Assembly: GCF_016906535.1 (NCBI RefSeq)
Contig: NC_057378.1
Span: forward strand, 930,001 to 994,000
DNA from: Rhizoctonia solani
Lineage: Eukaryota > Basidiomycota > Agaricomycetes > Cantharellales > Ceratobasidiaceae
DNA length: 64,000 nt
Direction: 5' to 3'
Part shown: positions 24,497 through 38,201 of the stretch, piece by piece
Layout of the letters: the number at the start of each line of letters is the position of its first letter
Position numbering within the stretch: position 1 is the first letter of the stretch
Made by a program: the position numbers and the translations under genes
Notes under the pieces: generated by a model
What the model was told of the DNA's origin: nothing
The model's database searches: none
The model's input: the letters and a program-made list of their open reading frames with translations, nothing else

Positions 24497-24948
24497 ATGT
24501 TCACTGGTTATATTGGTCACTGGCTCCCGTGTATATAGTGCACTCGTCCGATCACGGTCGGATCGACTTGCAATCATATCTGGTTTTCCTCTAGAACTAT
24601 AGAAGGCGATTAAACCCGGGACCGATAAGCGTTTTTGATTAGCGATTTTATGATCACGTGTCTTTTTGTTATCTCGCTTCCTGCTCGTGTGAATATTTTA
24701 CCCACCCCTGGATGGACTACAGGAAATCTTTCGCGCCTTGTGTTTTCCGGACACTGACATGCGATAGTCTGCATCTTGAATTATTTTGACATTTATATCA
24801 ATTTTTGAGATCTCGAACGGAGCCTATTCGGACGGTATTGCGGTTATTAGACAAATTAAAGTGAGTCAGCGTAGATTGACGCAATAATGAGCAGTGAGCG
24901 TCGGGGCTAACTTTGCCTTGCTTTCTACAACCAGGTTCTGCCAGAACG
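24497..24948. other. Intergenic region between cellulase and MFS transporter
   Basis: About 450 bases with no gene signal. It should contain the cellulase terminator region and the transporter promoter. Confidence 0.5.
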
Positions 24949-27044
24949 ATGAGCCCAAAAATGAAGGAAAAAACTATCGACGGATTCGACTCAGTCGAGA
25001 CCTCTCCAGACCATTCAGAAATAGATCTGCAGTTTGAGAGGCGTCTCATTCGTAAAGTGAGTCTGCCGCATCGACTTTTTTGTAATGTACTAAAATCCTT
25101 CAGATGGACCTGCGCGTCTGTCCTTGTAAGTCGATAGACTTATCTCTAACCAATAAAAACTCATTCGCGTAGGGGTAATGCTGGTATACCTTGTATCATT
25201 TCTCGGTGAGTCCTAGCCACTCTTGCAAACAGAAGTATCCATAACGATCAAATAGACCGAGTTAACATTGGGTACGTACTTCTTCCGACTCATAATTACA
25301 TTCTTACCGACTTGATTATAGAAACGCACGCCTATTCGGGCTTGAAGCCGACCTCGGAATGGCCGGCTCGCAATACCAAACGGCCGTAAGCGTCTTGTTT
25401 GTCACATACCTCGTAAGCACATCCCAAAATTGATTGATTCGCGTCGAGACTGATATAATTCGGAACAGCTGTTCGAGGTTCCAAGCAACCTCGTAAGTCG
25501 ACGTCATGGCTCCACCAAAACGTGGCGCTCAAAAAAGTTGATCGTCACTCTTTGTTAGGTCATCAAAAAACTCAGACCATCACGATACGGCAAGTGTGGT
25601 CTAATCATCGAGGTCTAGAACCTGCTAATTGAAACCTCCTTGGCTCCAGTCGCGTTTATCACATTTGCGTGGGGAATCGTAGCCACGCTCACCGGAATCG
25701 TCCAATCGTACGGCGGATTGATAGCATGCAGACTCATTCTCGGACTCTTCGAAGCTGGATTATTGTAAGTTCTTCAACTTTAACCCCCCGCGTACACGCG
25801 TTCATTTGTGATCCCAGCCCGGGGATGGCCGTTTACCTTACGTTTTGTGAGTGTGCCGACTCGTGTTCCACACTCGACTCCTATTAATTTAATGAAGGGT
25901 ACACGCGAAAAGAGCTCGCGCTCCGAATTGGGTATTTGTTCGTTTCGTCGGCGCTAGCTGGGGCATTTGGGGTGCGTTGACGATTCCGTTTTGGATGCGC
26001 GAGGAATGACGTCGAGCGGGGTGTTAGGGATTGTTGGCGACCGCGATCGGACAAATGGATGGGGTGGCTGGACAGAGAGGGTAAGTCCGCGGACATCACA
26101 GCACAACGATCGGAAATTGAATTATTTATCTGTGAGCAGGTGGCGGTGGATTATCATCATCGAGCAAGTCATGTTTCCCGCCTATGGGTCTCGCGAGAGT
26201 CATTAACATGTGTTGAAAAGAGGACTTCCTGCAGTTCTTTTAGGCCTCGTAATCCCATTTGTTCTACCCGACAGTCCGGATACGGCACCATGGCTCACTC
26301 CAGCTGAAAAGGCATACATCCGAGCTCGCAAGTTGCGCCAACAAGGCGAAACGGCCGACGCCCAAAAGTTCCACTGGAGCGACGTTCGTAAATGCTTTAT
26401 GGATCCCAAGGTATATGCATTGTGAGTTTCCGGGAACCGCATTTACTCGTGTTCATATGCTGATGGGATTGAGGTAGCGCAGCAGCCCAATTCGGATGTG
26501 ACACGATGCTGTACGGATTCAGCACCTTTTTACCGACGATTATTCCCAGTTGGGCAGATGGAACGCTACGCAAACTCAACTCGTGCGCTCGCCCTTTCTC
26601 TCTCAAATAACTAGGAGCTAATCGAGAAAAACCCTCAGTTGACAGTTCCGTGTTATTCTGGCGCAATAACGTACCTCGTCATCGCCTTTCTTTCGGACCG
26701 ATACCAGATCCGAGGATGGTTCTGCGTAGCTGGCGGAGCGGTATCTGTGCTCGGGTACATCATCCTGCTTGTGCCCGTTTCGTCGGGCGTGCATTACATG
26801 GGATGTTTCTTTGTTGCGTGAGTCAACAATTACCTTGCCTTGGGCCAATACATCAACAACATTATCTGACTTGGGACCGATGGTGAATACAGAATGGGTC
26901 TCTACGTCGTGGTCGGAATCCCGCTCAGCTGGCTCCCGAATAATATACCCCGGTACGGAAAACGAACGAGCGCGACTGGGTTCCAGCTCATGATCGGCAA
27001 CGCATCGGTATGCGCCTTTTCCCCAATTTCCTTTCTAACCTAGC

Positions 27045-27078
<34 letters not shown>

Positions 27079-27525
27079 CACAAGGCTGACGACTAGAGTA
27101 ACAGGGCGTCATGGCCCCCTTTTTATACGCGACCAACGAGAAACCGCGTTATATCCGAGGACACGCGGTGAGCTTGGCCATGGTCGCGTTCGCGAGCGCT
27201 GTCTATGCTGTACTCGCGGTAAGTTGCGTCCGCTTTCCCGTTCTACCATTCGACGACAACTCGGATATGGGTTGATGTTGACGGAATATGGACTGATTAA
27301 TGGGTGGGAACTTGAAGGTTGTCTATTCGCGAATCAATGCGCGCCGATCAACGGGTAAAGAAGACTATAAATTGGCGGGCAAGACGGACGAAGAGGTCGA
27401 TGCGATGGGTGACGAGTCGCCCCGGTTCAGGTGGGTCCCATCCTTCGATTGCCTTGGCGAGACGAAATGAAAGCGCGCATATGTGCTGACGTCGATGGCG
27501 TTGTTGTTTTAGGTACATGATTTAA
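24949..27525 (+). CDS. MFS transporter, anion:cation symporter (Dal5/allantoate permease-like), with a probable frame break
   Basis: The start ATG at 24949 opens MSPKMKEKTIDGFDS. Splicing about 14 short exons gives MDLRVCPW-VMLVYLVSFLDR-VNIGNARLFGLE, then FEVPSNLVIKKLRPSRY, RLILGLFEAGLFPGM, FWYTRKELALRIGY, QMDGVAG, WRWIIIIEGLPAVLLG and FVLPDSPDTAPWLTPAEKAY. This is the standard Dal5-family order with 12 predicted spans. The C-terminus is DESPRFRYMI with stop at 27523-27525. Substrates in the family include allantoate, nicotinate and other small organic anions, and the substrate here is unknown. Two introns use GC-AG ends (25590-25649 and 26164-26220). A 30-base A run (27046-27075) lies in a later intron. 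At about 26548-26552 the frame slips by one missing base between FLPTIIP and LGRWNATQTQL. Confidence 0.87.
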
Positions 27526-28060
27526 ACATCAAGTGCGGGGGGGGACGGGACGGATAAGCCATGACGTATGGGGCTAGGGGGCGTATCGGGACAAATATAA
27601 ATTGAATCGGGTGAAAGGGATCTCGGTTTTGGGTGACACGATTGCACACGGGGAAGAGTGGAGAGTGGTTTGAATTAGATACTAAAAATAGATATGATAC
27701 ATTCCGCAATAATAGCGACCCGGCCCGCGTGCCAACACTATATAGTAATCGAAATACCACGGACAAAAAAATCACGATGAATAAACTAATCGATTGGACG
27801 GGTTCATGATAAACGATACACATACGACAAACACGCACGCAAGCAGACTATTGAACATGGGACTTGGCTGGGAAAAAGAGATAAAAAGACAAACAAAAAG
27901 TAATAAACCCCATAGCGAGTGATAAAATGACGGAGACGATGATGCGATTGAGTGTGTGTATGGATGATGCAAGCGAGATGAACGAGACGGAGAGAGGGTG
28001 GAGATGGGCTGCATGGCTTTTAGTGTGAGGTGGTGATATGTACAATTTAATCTGGGGGGG
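27526..28060. other. Convergent intergenic region, 3' UTRs only
   Basis: This lies between the stops of the MFS gene and the PP2C gene. No conserved frame is seen on either strand. Confidence 0.5.
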
Positions 28061-29679
28061 CTATGAATGGGCTGGTGTGGGTATCGGCGGTGTCGAAGGA
28101 GCGGCCAGCGTCGGACCTCGTACAATCGCCACAACCACACTTATGTCTGTCCGAACACCATCAGCACCCGCCCATGCACAAGAAGAAAAACTCAAGCCCA
28201 CCATCCATCTTGCCGCCTCCAAAGGAAACGCCCGCGGCACGAGCCCTAGCGCCAAAGGGAACATCGGCCTTGCCCTGAGCCGCCTTTTTGGCTCTCCTGG
28301 CCAGGGCTTCTCCCAGCACCTGCGGGTTCACGTCTTGGTCTCCGCTGAGGATTTGAGAGAGCTGGAAGCGGGAGACTTCGGACAGGACTTCTTCGTCCCA
28401 TAGATTGTCGCCCAGGCCGTCCGAGGCGAGGATGACAATGTCGCCGGGGACAACCTTGGATTTGATGAGCTGGGCGTCGGCGCGTGGGGTAGTAGACGAG
28501 TGCGGGCCCAGTTGGTAAGGAAAGTTGAACTGGAGAAGGAAAGATCAGTACTCTGATAGGGGCGAACCGAGAAGAGTAATGGGGGGACGCGCGGGGAAGA
28601 GGTGCGATAGATGATCACCCAAATCGATCGACTCACACTGTGCTGCATGTCTTCGCTCCTGAGAACAAACTTTCCATCCCTGACGACGGCAAGCATACAG
28701 TCGCCCAAATGGGCAACCGAGAGCTCACCGTCGCGTAGGATAGCGACGAGAGCGGTGCTAGATCCGGCAATGCCGGTAGCACGAAAGGTGGCGACTGTGC
28801 GTTCATAGGCGAGATGGAGGACGTCACGAGGGGAAATCTCGGGTTCGAGCGAGACGGATTCGAGGACGGAAGCGAGGTGAGAAATGTCGTTGTCTGTGCT
28901 GGGCGAGCGCGGGGTGAGTGGAGGCGAGGGATATGCGTCTTGCGGGCGGCGGGGATTTGCAATCTCGTTGGCGCAGTTGTGCATGAGCATGCGTGCGAAT
29001 CGGGCCGAGTCTGCGCGGAGATGGTGGTGTGCCCATCCACCCACACCGTCTGCCACTCCAAGGGCATCCTAGCCATGAATGAGCAAGGGAAATAATGAAT
29101 ATGAATGAGATGACTCACTGGTCTGACAAAGTAGCTGTCCTCGCCCACTTGGACTGCCATGTGCAGGTCCTCGCTCTCCGACTTGCGCTTTCCAAGCGGC
29201 TTCTTGGGGATCCCATATGCACCGCACTCAAAGGTCCACGGGACGACATCCACCTCGGGCTCTTTGCGCACAACAGGCTCTCTGCCCACACGGATCAGAT
29301 CCCACGGACCAGGCCCGACGTCGATCCCCAGCGCAAGTGGGAAACACGCAGCATCCAGCGGTGGGCACAGCCACAGCGGCGGGGGGATCGAATACGTCGG
29401 TGTCTGGCTCGCATTCCCGATCCATGCCGTCTGCGAGGTGTAGTACGGTGCTGGCAGTGTCGTTGCTGGAGACCCCGAGGGCTGCTCGCTCTGCTGCGAT
29501 TGGCCAGTTGGCTGTTGGTAGGGTACTTTGCGCGGAGACGGGCGCGGAGAGTGCGAATAGTCGAACATGATGTTGGGCAGATAGGTTTGTGGGAGTGCCG
29601 ATGCCGTGTACAGCGACCGCGCACGCTTCACCACCGCCGTCTTGATGTGCTGGTTCATCATCATCCACCCAGTGCCCAA
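28061..29679 (-). CDS. PTC7-like PP2C protein phosphatase
   Basis: The first exon (29679 to about 29119) encodes a long Pro/Ser/Gln-rich leader with a basic, Arg/Lys-containing N-terminus. It then reads ESEDLHMAVQVGEDSYFV. Exon 2 begins DALGVADGVGGWAHHHL, the PTC7/azr1 metal-binding core, and includes GSSTALVAILRDGELSVAHLG. Exon 3 gives FNFPYQLGP and GDIVILASDGLGDNLWDEE. The end is VSFGGGKMD, a short intron, DISVVVAIVRG and stop at 28061-28063. These enzymes are metal-dependent Ser/Thr phosphatases. Yeast Ptc7 acts in mitochondria, in coenzyme Q biosynthesis. The basic leader is compatible with mitochondrial import but does not prove it. All junctions keep frame. Confidence 0.9.
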
Positions 29680-30034
29680 TTCCCTAATCTAATGGTCCCA
29701 GCGTATATTGATCAAAGAAAGAGAAAAACAGAGACGTGGAGATTAAGAACAAACGGCCCACACCCACAGCATATCAATCCCGCCAAACCACTCATTGCAA
29801 ATTTCAGGCGCTACAGTATGTCATCGGACCGTTCCGGCTTCTCTCTCCCAATCCCACCCACCGCAATTCTCCCTGATGCCCCTGACACCCATACATGTGA
29901 TTTTATGCCCTACTGATTACGAAACCTATACAGGGATGGACTACTATCTATTCCAACGACAATAGATTGGGACAAGACACACAAAGATGGAAATGTGGGA
30001 ACCCAACCCTCTCTCCTTCTCCAAACCTTGTCAG
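29680..30034. other. Intergenic region: PP2C promoter and CFIm25 3' end
   Basis: About 350 bases separating the PP2C start from the CFIm25 stop. No gene is seen. Confidence 0.5.
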
Positions 30035-32372
<2,338 letters not shown>

Positions 32373-33366
32373 AATTTACGCGAGTCGAGGTGGCGAAAAA
32401 CAACACGAGCGCTGGGCAGTACGAGTCTGTTACGTAATGGCGCTTGTTAGGACCAGTTGGCTGGGTTTGGTGATGTCAGGCCCAGAGTTGCAAACATGAG
32501 CATGATATTGGGATGGTAAATCCTCTTTCTTTTTTACTCGGAGAGTTGGAATTGCTTGGTATTAATTTTGGGTCTCGTGGTCTAGCATTCTAACAATTTT
32601 ACCAAATAGGATTGGTCGGCGTTTACTTGGTTGCCGACGTGGTAATACATGCCAAGCGTCCCGGCACAGCCCCTTCTGGAGAACACGCGATTTATGCTTT
32701 CAATGATTTTCGTAGCTGAGAAACCTGGCGGTTGCCCCCATTCGGGTTATATGCGCATTCGTCCGAGCTTCATACCGTTCGTCTTACCTGACATAATTCG
32801 AATTCAATGCGACACGACTTCGAGCAAAGACATTTGGATCTGATCGAAGCTCCGTACCTTGTCTTTTCTTACACCAGGCGCTGTAAACGAACGAACCTCT
32901 TCGAGCTGTCTGCCGTAAGTTATGTAAGGACTCCAAGCGTAGGCAAGCGCCGGCGCCGAAGAATTCCGACCCGGACAACTTGAGCTTGACCAGTGTTTTG
33001 TATCAAAGGCAGGCAACCGTATCAATCCCGCTCCGCTCTGGTTCGGCTTTATAACATATAAATATCTTTCGTATCTTGGTTCTCTGCTCTAAATAAATAG
33101 AAATAAGGAAAATTACCTGCCAGCGACCTCTTCGCAGCTTCTTTCTTCTTCCAACGTGCCCCCGACCACGCGCACATGTCTCGCCTATCTCTGTTCTCGA
33201 CGATCATTGGGTATCGAACTCGTATCTAAATAGAAAAATGAGCTCTTGTCACGCGGGGCGCAAGATGCTTCGCAGCTTCGATTGCATGATTCTTGACCGA
33301 AAAAATCTATGAATAAAAGGCACGAAAAATCCGTGGTATACTCTAGCGGCTCCCCCTTGGCTCATT
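32373..33366. other. Divergent promoter region between CFIm25 and S1 nuclease
   Basis: About 1 kb between divergently transcribed genes. Short frames on the minus strand near 32784-33025 have no motif. Confidence 0.45.
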
Positions 33367-34478
33367 ATGCGTACTTCGACCTTTTTGCTTCCTGTTCTTT
33401 CCCTGGCGCCCAGCGCGTTTGCGTGGGGTGCTCTAGGTCACCGCACTGTTGCTGTCGTGGCTCAAAACTACCTGTCTTCTGCGACTAAAACATGGGTCTC
33501 CAATATCCTGGGCGATACTTTGGTCAATGTTGCTACCTGGGCGGACGACTACCGTTACACAACTGCTGGAGCCTTCAGTGCGAGCTACCATTATATTGAT
33601 GCCCAAGACAATCCGCCTACGAGTTGCAGCGTTAGTTATTCGAGGGATTGTGGCAATGCTTGTATTGTAAGCGCCATGTAAGTGCTCTGCCATACATTTC
33701 ACAAACAGATTACTGACCAACTCTCAGTACGAATTACGTAGGTTATATCAACAGACATGAAACATGACACTATCTCACTACAAATCTTTAGACTTCTCGG
33801 GTGCAATCCTCTTCATTATCAACTTCAGAACGTGCCATTGCACTCAAGTTTATTGTTCATTTACTGGGAGATATTACCCAGCCCCTACATGATGAGAACA
33901 AAGCCACAGGCGGTAACGGCATTTCTGTCCTTTGGAACGGTGCAACCACAAACTTGCACTCGGGTAAGTTGGAACTCGCATATATTTCAACTGTATTGAT
34001 TTTGTTTACATTATAGTCTGGGACTCGTCCATCGCGGAGAAATATGTGGGCGGCAATACGGTTGCCTACGCTACCACCTGGGGTAATCAGATCATCACCA
34101 AATTAGCGGCTGGTGGCGCATACGCTAGCTCCAAGGCATCCTGGTTATCTTGCGTCAACCCGTCAACTGCCCAAGTAAGTTTCGGGGTACTCATTTTAGA
34201 ATCAGCAGCTAAAAATAGGGAAAATTAGACCTGTGCATTGACTTGGGCAGCGGATGGAAACGCTCTTGTGTGTTCTTATGTGCTCAAAACTGATCCGACC
34301 GGAAAAGAGCTATCCGGAACTTACTATACCGGCGCATACCCGTTGGTCGAGCAGCAGATTGCCAAGGGTGAGTTTTGGTTTTTACAAGTGAATTACGATT
34401 GCTCAAGTCTGGTAACAAGGTGGTGTCCGCTTGGCCGCATATTTGAACACTATTGTTACCGGCAGTTCCGGTTTCTAA
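33367..34478 (+). CDS. Secreted S1/P1-type zinc nuclease
   Basis: The signal peptide (MRTSTFLLPVLSLAPSAFA) is followed by the mature N-terminus WGALGHRTVAVVAQNYLSS. Its Trp and His are zinc ligands in P1 nuclease. Further ligand motifs are ATWADDYRY, YHYIDAQDNPP, HLLGDITQPLHDE and NLHSVWDSSIAEKY. The end is YPLVEQQIAKGGVRLAAYLNT, stop at 34476-34478. The second exon is only 10 bases (33728-33737) and is needed to read I-T-N-Y-T-S-R in frame. The length and motif order match fungal single-strand-specific nucleases that degrade extracellular RNA and ssDNA, possibly for phosphate or nitrogen scavenging. All introns keep frame. Confidence 0.92.
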
Positions 34479-34648
34479 TAGCTTGACTTTCAACAAGAGG
34501 TCTGAGTACAGATATGAATGAACTAAAATACAATGCTATTTTGATACAATATACATATAAATCAGTTGTACAGATGGGTATCCATGAATCAAGTGGCCTG
34601 AATAATCTGCGAACGAATCGGTGGCTCTTTTCCTTCTTGGTATAAGTA

Positions 34649-35131
34649 TTACTGAAGTGGATATGTGGGTAGAGGAACAACATGAATGCCTATGCTATCA
34701 GCTTCCAATCGGTCATACGCGAACCCGTCGACGGTAGTCTGGGAGCGGAATTGTATGGGTTCGAGCAGCACTGAGAATAGGAGGCCACTCACAATATCGG
34801 AGGCGCGTACTATTTCATTGCTGGTCGTCCTATTTCCATACTTGGCTTCGGCAGCCGCCTTCCGACTGCGACGCGGCGAGACATCGGCCTTGATATACCC
34901 TAGCCCCTGGACGTGGCGTCGCTCACCCTCGATCGATCTTCGGTTGTCGCTTGACGAGGACGTTCGTATGCGAAATCTGGCAACAGTTTTTTTGCATGTT
35001 GTGAGCTTGGCCTGAGTGAGGGCATTTCCATCAGCAATTCACGCCTCGAGTCCGCTGCTCAGCAGGGGTTAGCTGACCTTCAACGAGCTGAGGCTGGAGG
35101 TAAATTGGCATCGAATAGCAAGTGAGGGCAT
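34649..35131 (-). CDS. Small hypothetical protein, possibly organelle-targeted
   Basis: Four exons can be joined in phase. The first is MPSLAIRCQFTSSLSSLK (start 35131). The second is AKLTTCKKTVARFRIRTSSS. Then comes GYIKADVSPRRSRKAAAEAK with YGNRTTSNEIVRASDI, and last TTVDGFAYDRLEADSIG to PLPTYPLQ, stop 34649-34651. All introns are GT-AG with plausible lengths. The ~110-residue product has a basic, Ser-rich N-terminus without acidic residues, like a mitochondrial presequence. I do not recognise a family. It is convergent with the S1 nuclease. An alternative is that the frame is chance, but phase agreement over three introns argues for a gene. Confidence 0.5.
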
Positions 35132-36106
35132 GAGGCCGGTCGTAATCGGTGTTGATAAGGTCAGGGGACGGGCTGAACGTGGTTGAAAAGGAACAGCGCG
35201 TAACAGCTCAGGTAGACCAATGTTGTTCTCAATGCAGAGAGAACAACTGATCCAGGTCCGGTTGGACTGCTTTTAAGGAACCAGATGAACGAGAAGCAGG
35301 GGAAAGGGACGGAAGCATGGAGATCTGACATGTCGGCCGGCGTAAACTGGGGTTGGCGCTAGTTGACATTAGTGAATGGCCAAGCAAAATGCTATTTATA
35401 GATCTACTAGTGAGCTAAAAGCACGTGATGACGGGCTTTGTCATTGCCCGATCGCGTCGTGCTAACCTGATAAAATGAATCCGTTGCCCCCGTTTGATTG
35501 AATTTCATACCGTCCTGGATCGCACGTACGTATATAAAAAGCGCTCGTGATCTTTATCTGGTTAATCTGAATGTATAGCAGGCAACTGAATTATAGGGGC
35601 GTTGGCTATATGGATAATCGCTGATAATAGAATTTAGCAGTGGAGTGAGAATCCATGGGGTACAAGTGCTTGATTATCCGTGGAAACCCTGGGTACTGTG
35701 CAAGGAGAGGGTGCCCAAAGTTAGAAGGCTTCATTATACTACTTTTATTAGAATTCTTAATAACATCTGGTCTATTTTCGTATGCGACCCACAGGTTTCG
35801 GGCTCCTCCCTCCCTATATAAGAAATTGATAGTATTCACAGGCGGCTCAATGCTTGTGCCTTACAGTTTTATTCGAATACTAGGCCTTATTGTCAACAAG
35901 TATACATGGGGTCATTATGACTGCTGGGTTCTAGTGTCCGACGAATGTTCTTCTGGGGGCTGGTAGAACATGGCTCAGTAGGAGTATTTAAAAGAAACTA
36001 TCGCTGTGGGTAGATACACATAGGAAACTAAAGATTGTGCGAAAAATTTGTATATCTAAGGAGTTATTGTGATATTTGTGGAGGTACATCAATTTGCTTA
36101 GGTCAA
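35132..36106. other. Intergenic region, no gene seen
   Basis: Nearly 1 kb with no motif. A frame at 35655-35966 is Cys/Tyr-rich but has no splice partner or start context. Confidence 0.45.
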
Positions 36107-36763
36107 TTAGTTTGGAAAGATCGAATATCCCCAGCTTTCGACCTCTTTCTGCATTGCCTCCATCTCAGCCGCAAAGGCGCGGGCGCGAGCCTGGCGTACT
36201 TCAACAGCAGGTGCGTCCTTGATTGTTTGAGAGAAGCTCTTCCAGAGCTCAAGCGTCAGAAGCAGTTCATAATGCTTTATATATATATATAGAATTAGCT
36301 GCATCTACAGCGCGGTAGACCGTAGCACTGCTTACTAGCTCATATGGCGACAGCATATCAGGATAATTCTTGTTTTCCCTATGATTCCGCCACTGGGGAG
36401 AGCCCATGCTCCATACAAAACTATCGAGGGCATCTTCATAACCGTTGTATATCCAAAATGGATCAGGATGAATGGGTTGGTCCGGTTTTTTGACGCGACA
36501 ACGATAGTGTATGCGAAGCTCAAACTTTTGGACTTCCACAACGACCCGGTTAATCTAGGTGAGCAAGATAAGCAAGTAGGTCTATAAAAATAACATAGAT
36601 AAATAACCGTATCAATGAGCGCGGGAGGGCTGTTATCCTTATGCTGTTCAACTAGCGCCTTCAGCTTGTGGGTAATGCTTCTTGAGGAAGATTCCCAGTC
36701 CGGTTTTGCAAATATCTCAGCAGTGGATTCAAACCACTCTTGTGCATCAAGAATTCGACACAT
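36107..36763 (-). CDS. Hypothetical protein, three exons
   Basis: Exon 1 begins MCRILDAQEWFESTAEIFAK at 36763 and ends near ALIDT. After a ~60 nt intron comes INRVVVEVQKFELRIHYRCR, followed by HPDPFWIYNGYEDALDSFVW and NYPDMLSPYEL. The last exon (ending at stop 36107-36109) reads HYELLLTLELWKSFSQTI and a helical, Ala/Glu/Arg-rich tail with ARAFAAEMEAMQKEVESWGY. The product is about 185 residues, has no signal peptide or membrane span, and its C-terminal third should form a coiled coil. An (AT)n tract lies in the second intron. I do not recognise the family. Confidence 0.6.
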
Positions 36764-38201
36764 GGAGAAAGAGTGCAATGGAAGGGCGTTCTCGTGAGAA
36801 TTGGGAAGAGGTGAGACTATATATGAGTCGCAGTAAGCCTTATGTGTTGGGAATAGAGAGTGGGGCGTCACAACAAGGTGCTATGTGGGTATCAGGAAAT
36901 ACGTAGAGTTGCAATTATATTAACATGACAATTGTTAGTTTGCCACTCGGTAGTGGTCACTTGGACCATAATATTCCCCTCTTCAAGTCAAAGACAACGT
37001 TAAACACTAGGCGCAAGAACGAAGCTTGGCCCAACTGGCCTATAAAAATCAACTGGGCCTATGGCATCTAGCTTCTGATTTCCGACCATGTATGCGCGTA
37101 TCTCTACATATGTGACCTGCCGCCACGGATGTCGAGTCAAACCGGCAGGTGGGAACGCCCGAGCCGGGCCCCCAAGACGCGAGTACAACTCACGGACCAG
37201 GCGGACCATCTGCGCTCGGCAACGTGATGACAGGGACGGGGGGGACGGGAAGAAAAGATACTAATGAGTGCGTTGCTCGGCTCGTCTGTCAGCCGGGCAT
37301 AGTCGATGTTCGTAACCGCTCGATAAGTCGGCGACCACCTGATCTCGAAAGTGCCGACTTCGTACGGGTCGTGCGGTTCCATTGGCTATGTCGCACCACA
37401 TATTATGCAAAAAGTTTCACGATCCTTCTGAGGTGAATGCGACTCGTATCTGCGGGATCTGTCTCTGTCAGGAAATCTTGATGTTTGGCCCCATCCACTC
37501 TCAGCCGGCTGAGGACCACACAACCACCCGCAGCCACTCAGAAGCTATAGGGGATAGTCTAATTTACTGATGCCCTATTCACACATATATCTTGGTTTGA
37601 GTTATTGTGTGATCCTTTACTCGCATTTATACTAATAAAATCATGCTGTTGAGTCTCACCGGCGTCGCGGTCTGGAATGCTCGAGCTGCATTCCCCATGG
37701 TTAACAAACTTGGATCGACCTGGCCAGAGGTTGTCATACATGCATATACCGATATTACATACAAGTGTTCATGTTATTGGTCATTGTACATACAATAATG
37801 TTGTTCGAGAATAGTTGTAATCAAGGTGTTCGCTAATCGACCAGTTCGGGCCCAATTGGGCACCTATATATGGCTATCCTGCTTTGAACCTTTTAATCTG
37901 GTTTATGTAGTGATAAATTGAATTGTTCGATTGATAAGCAATCGTTATGAATTCATCTATACAAAAAGTCAGGTGCATATATATACATATCAGCAGAAGA
38001 ACATTCATCGTGAATTACGAAAGATAGTTGTAAGGAAACGCGCACACGCTGTATGAGAACATCCAGTGCATCGATTAAGAATCAAGAGGTGCATAAGTGT
38101 TATCGGAGGAGGAAAAACGACGGCTATGGTCGTAACCGAAAAGGCAAGATATGAGAATGAGTGGTGCCTACGTACAAGTAGTACTTGTGATAAGGTCAAT
38201 C
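36764..38201. other. Intergenic region, no gene seen
   Basis: About 1.4 kb. Short overlapping frames at 37000-37440 on both strands lack motifs and splice logic. Confidence 0.45.

Noticed and set aside
37000..37440. Overlapping frames on both strands
   Set aside because: High GC content produces open frames by chance here. No domain, start or splice logic.
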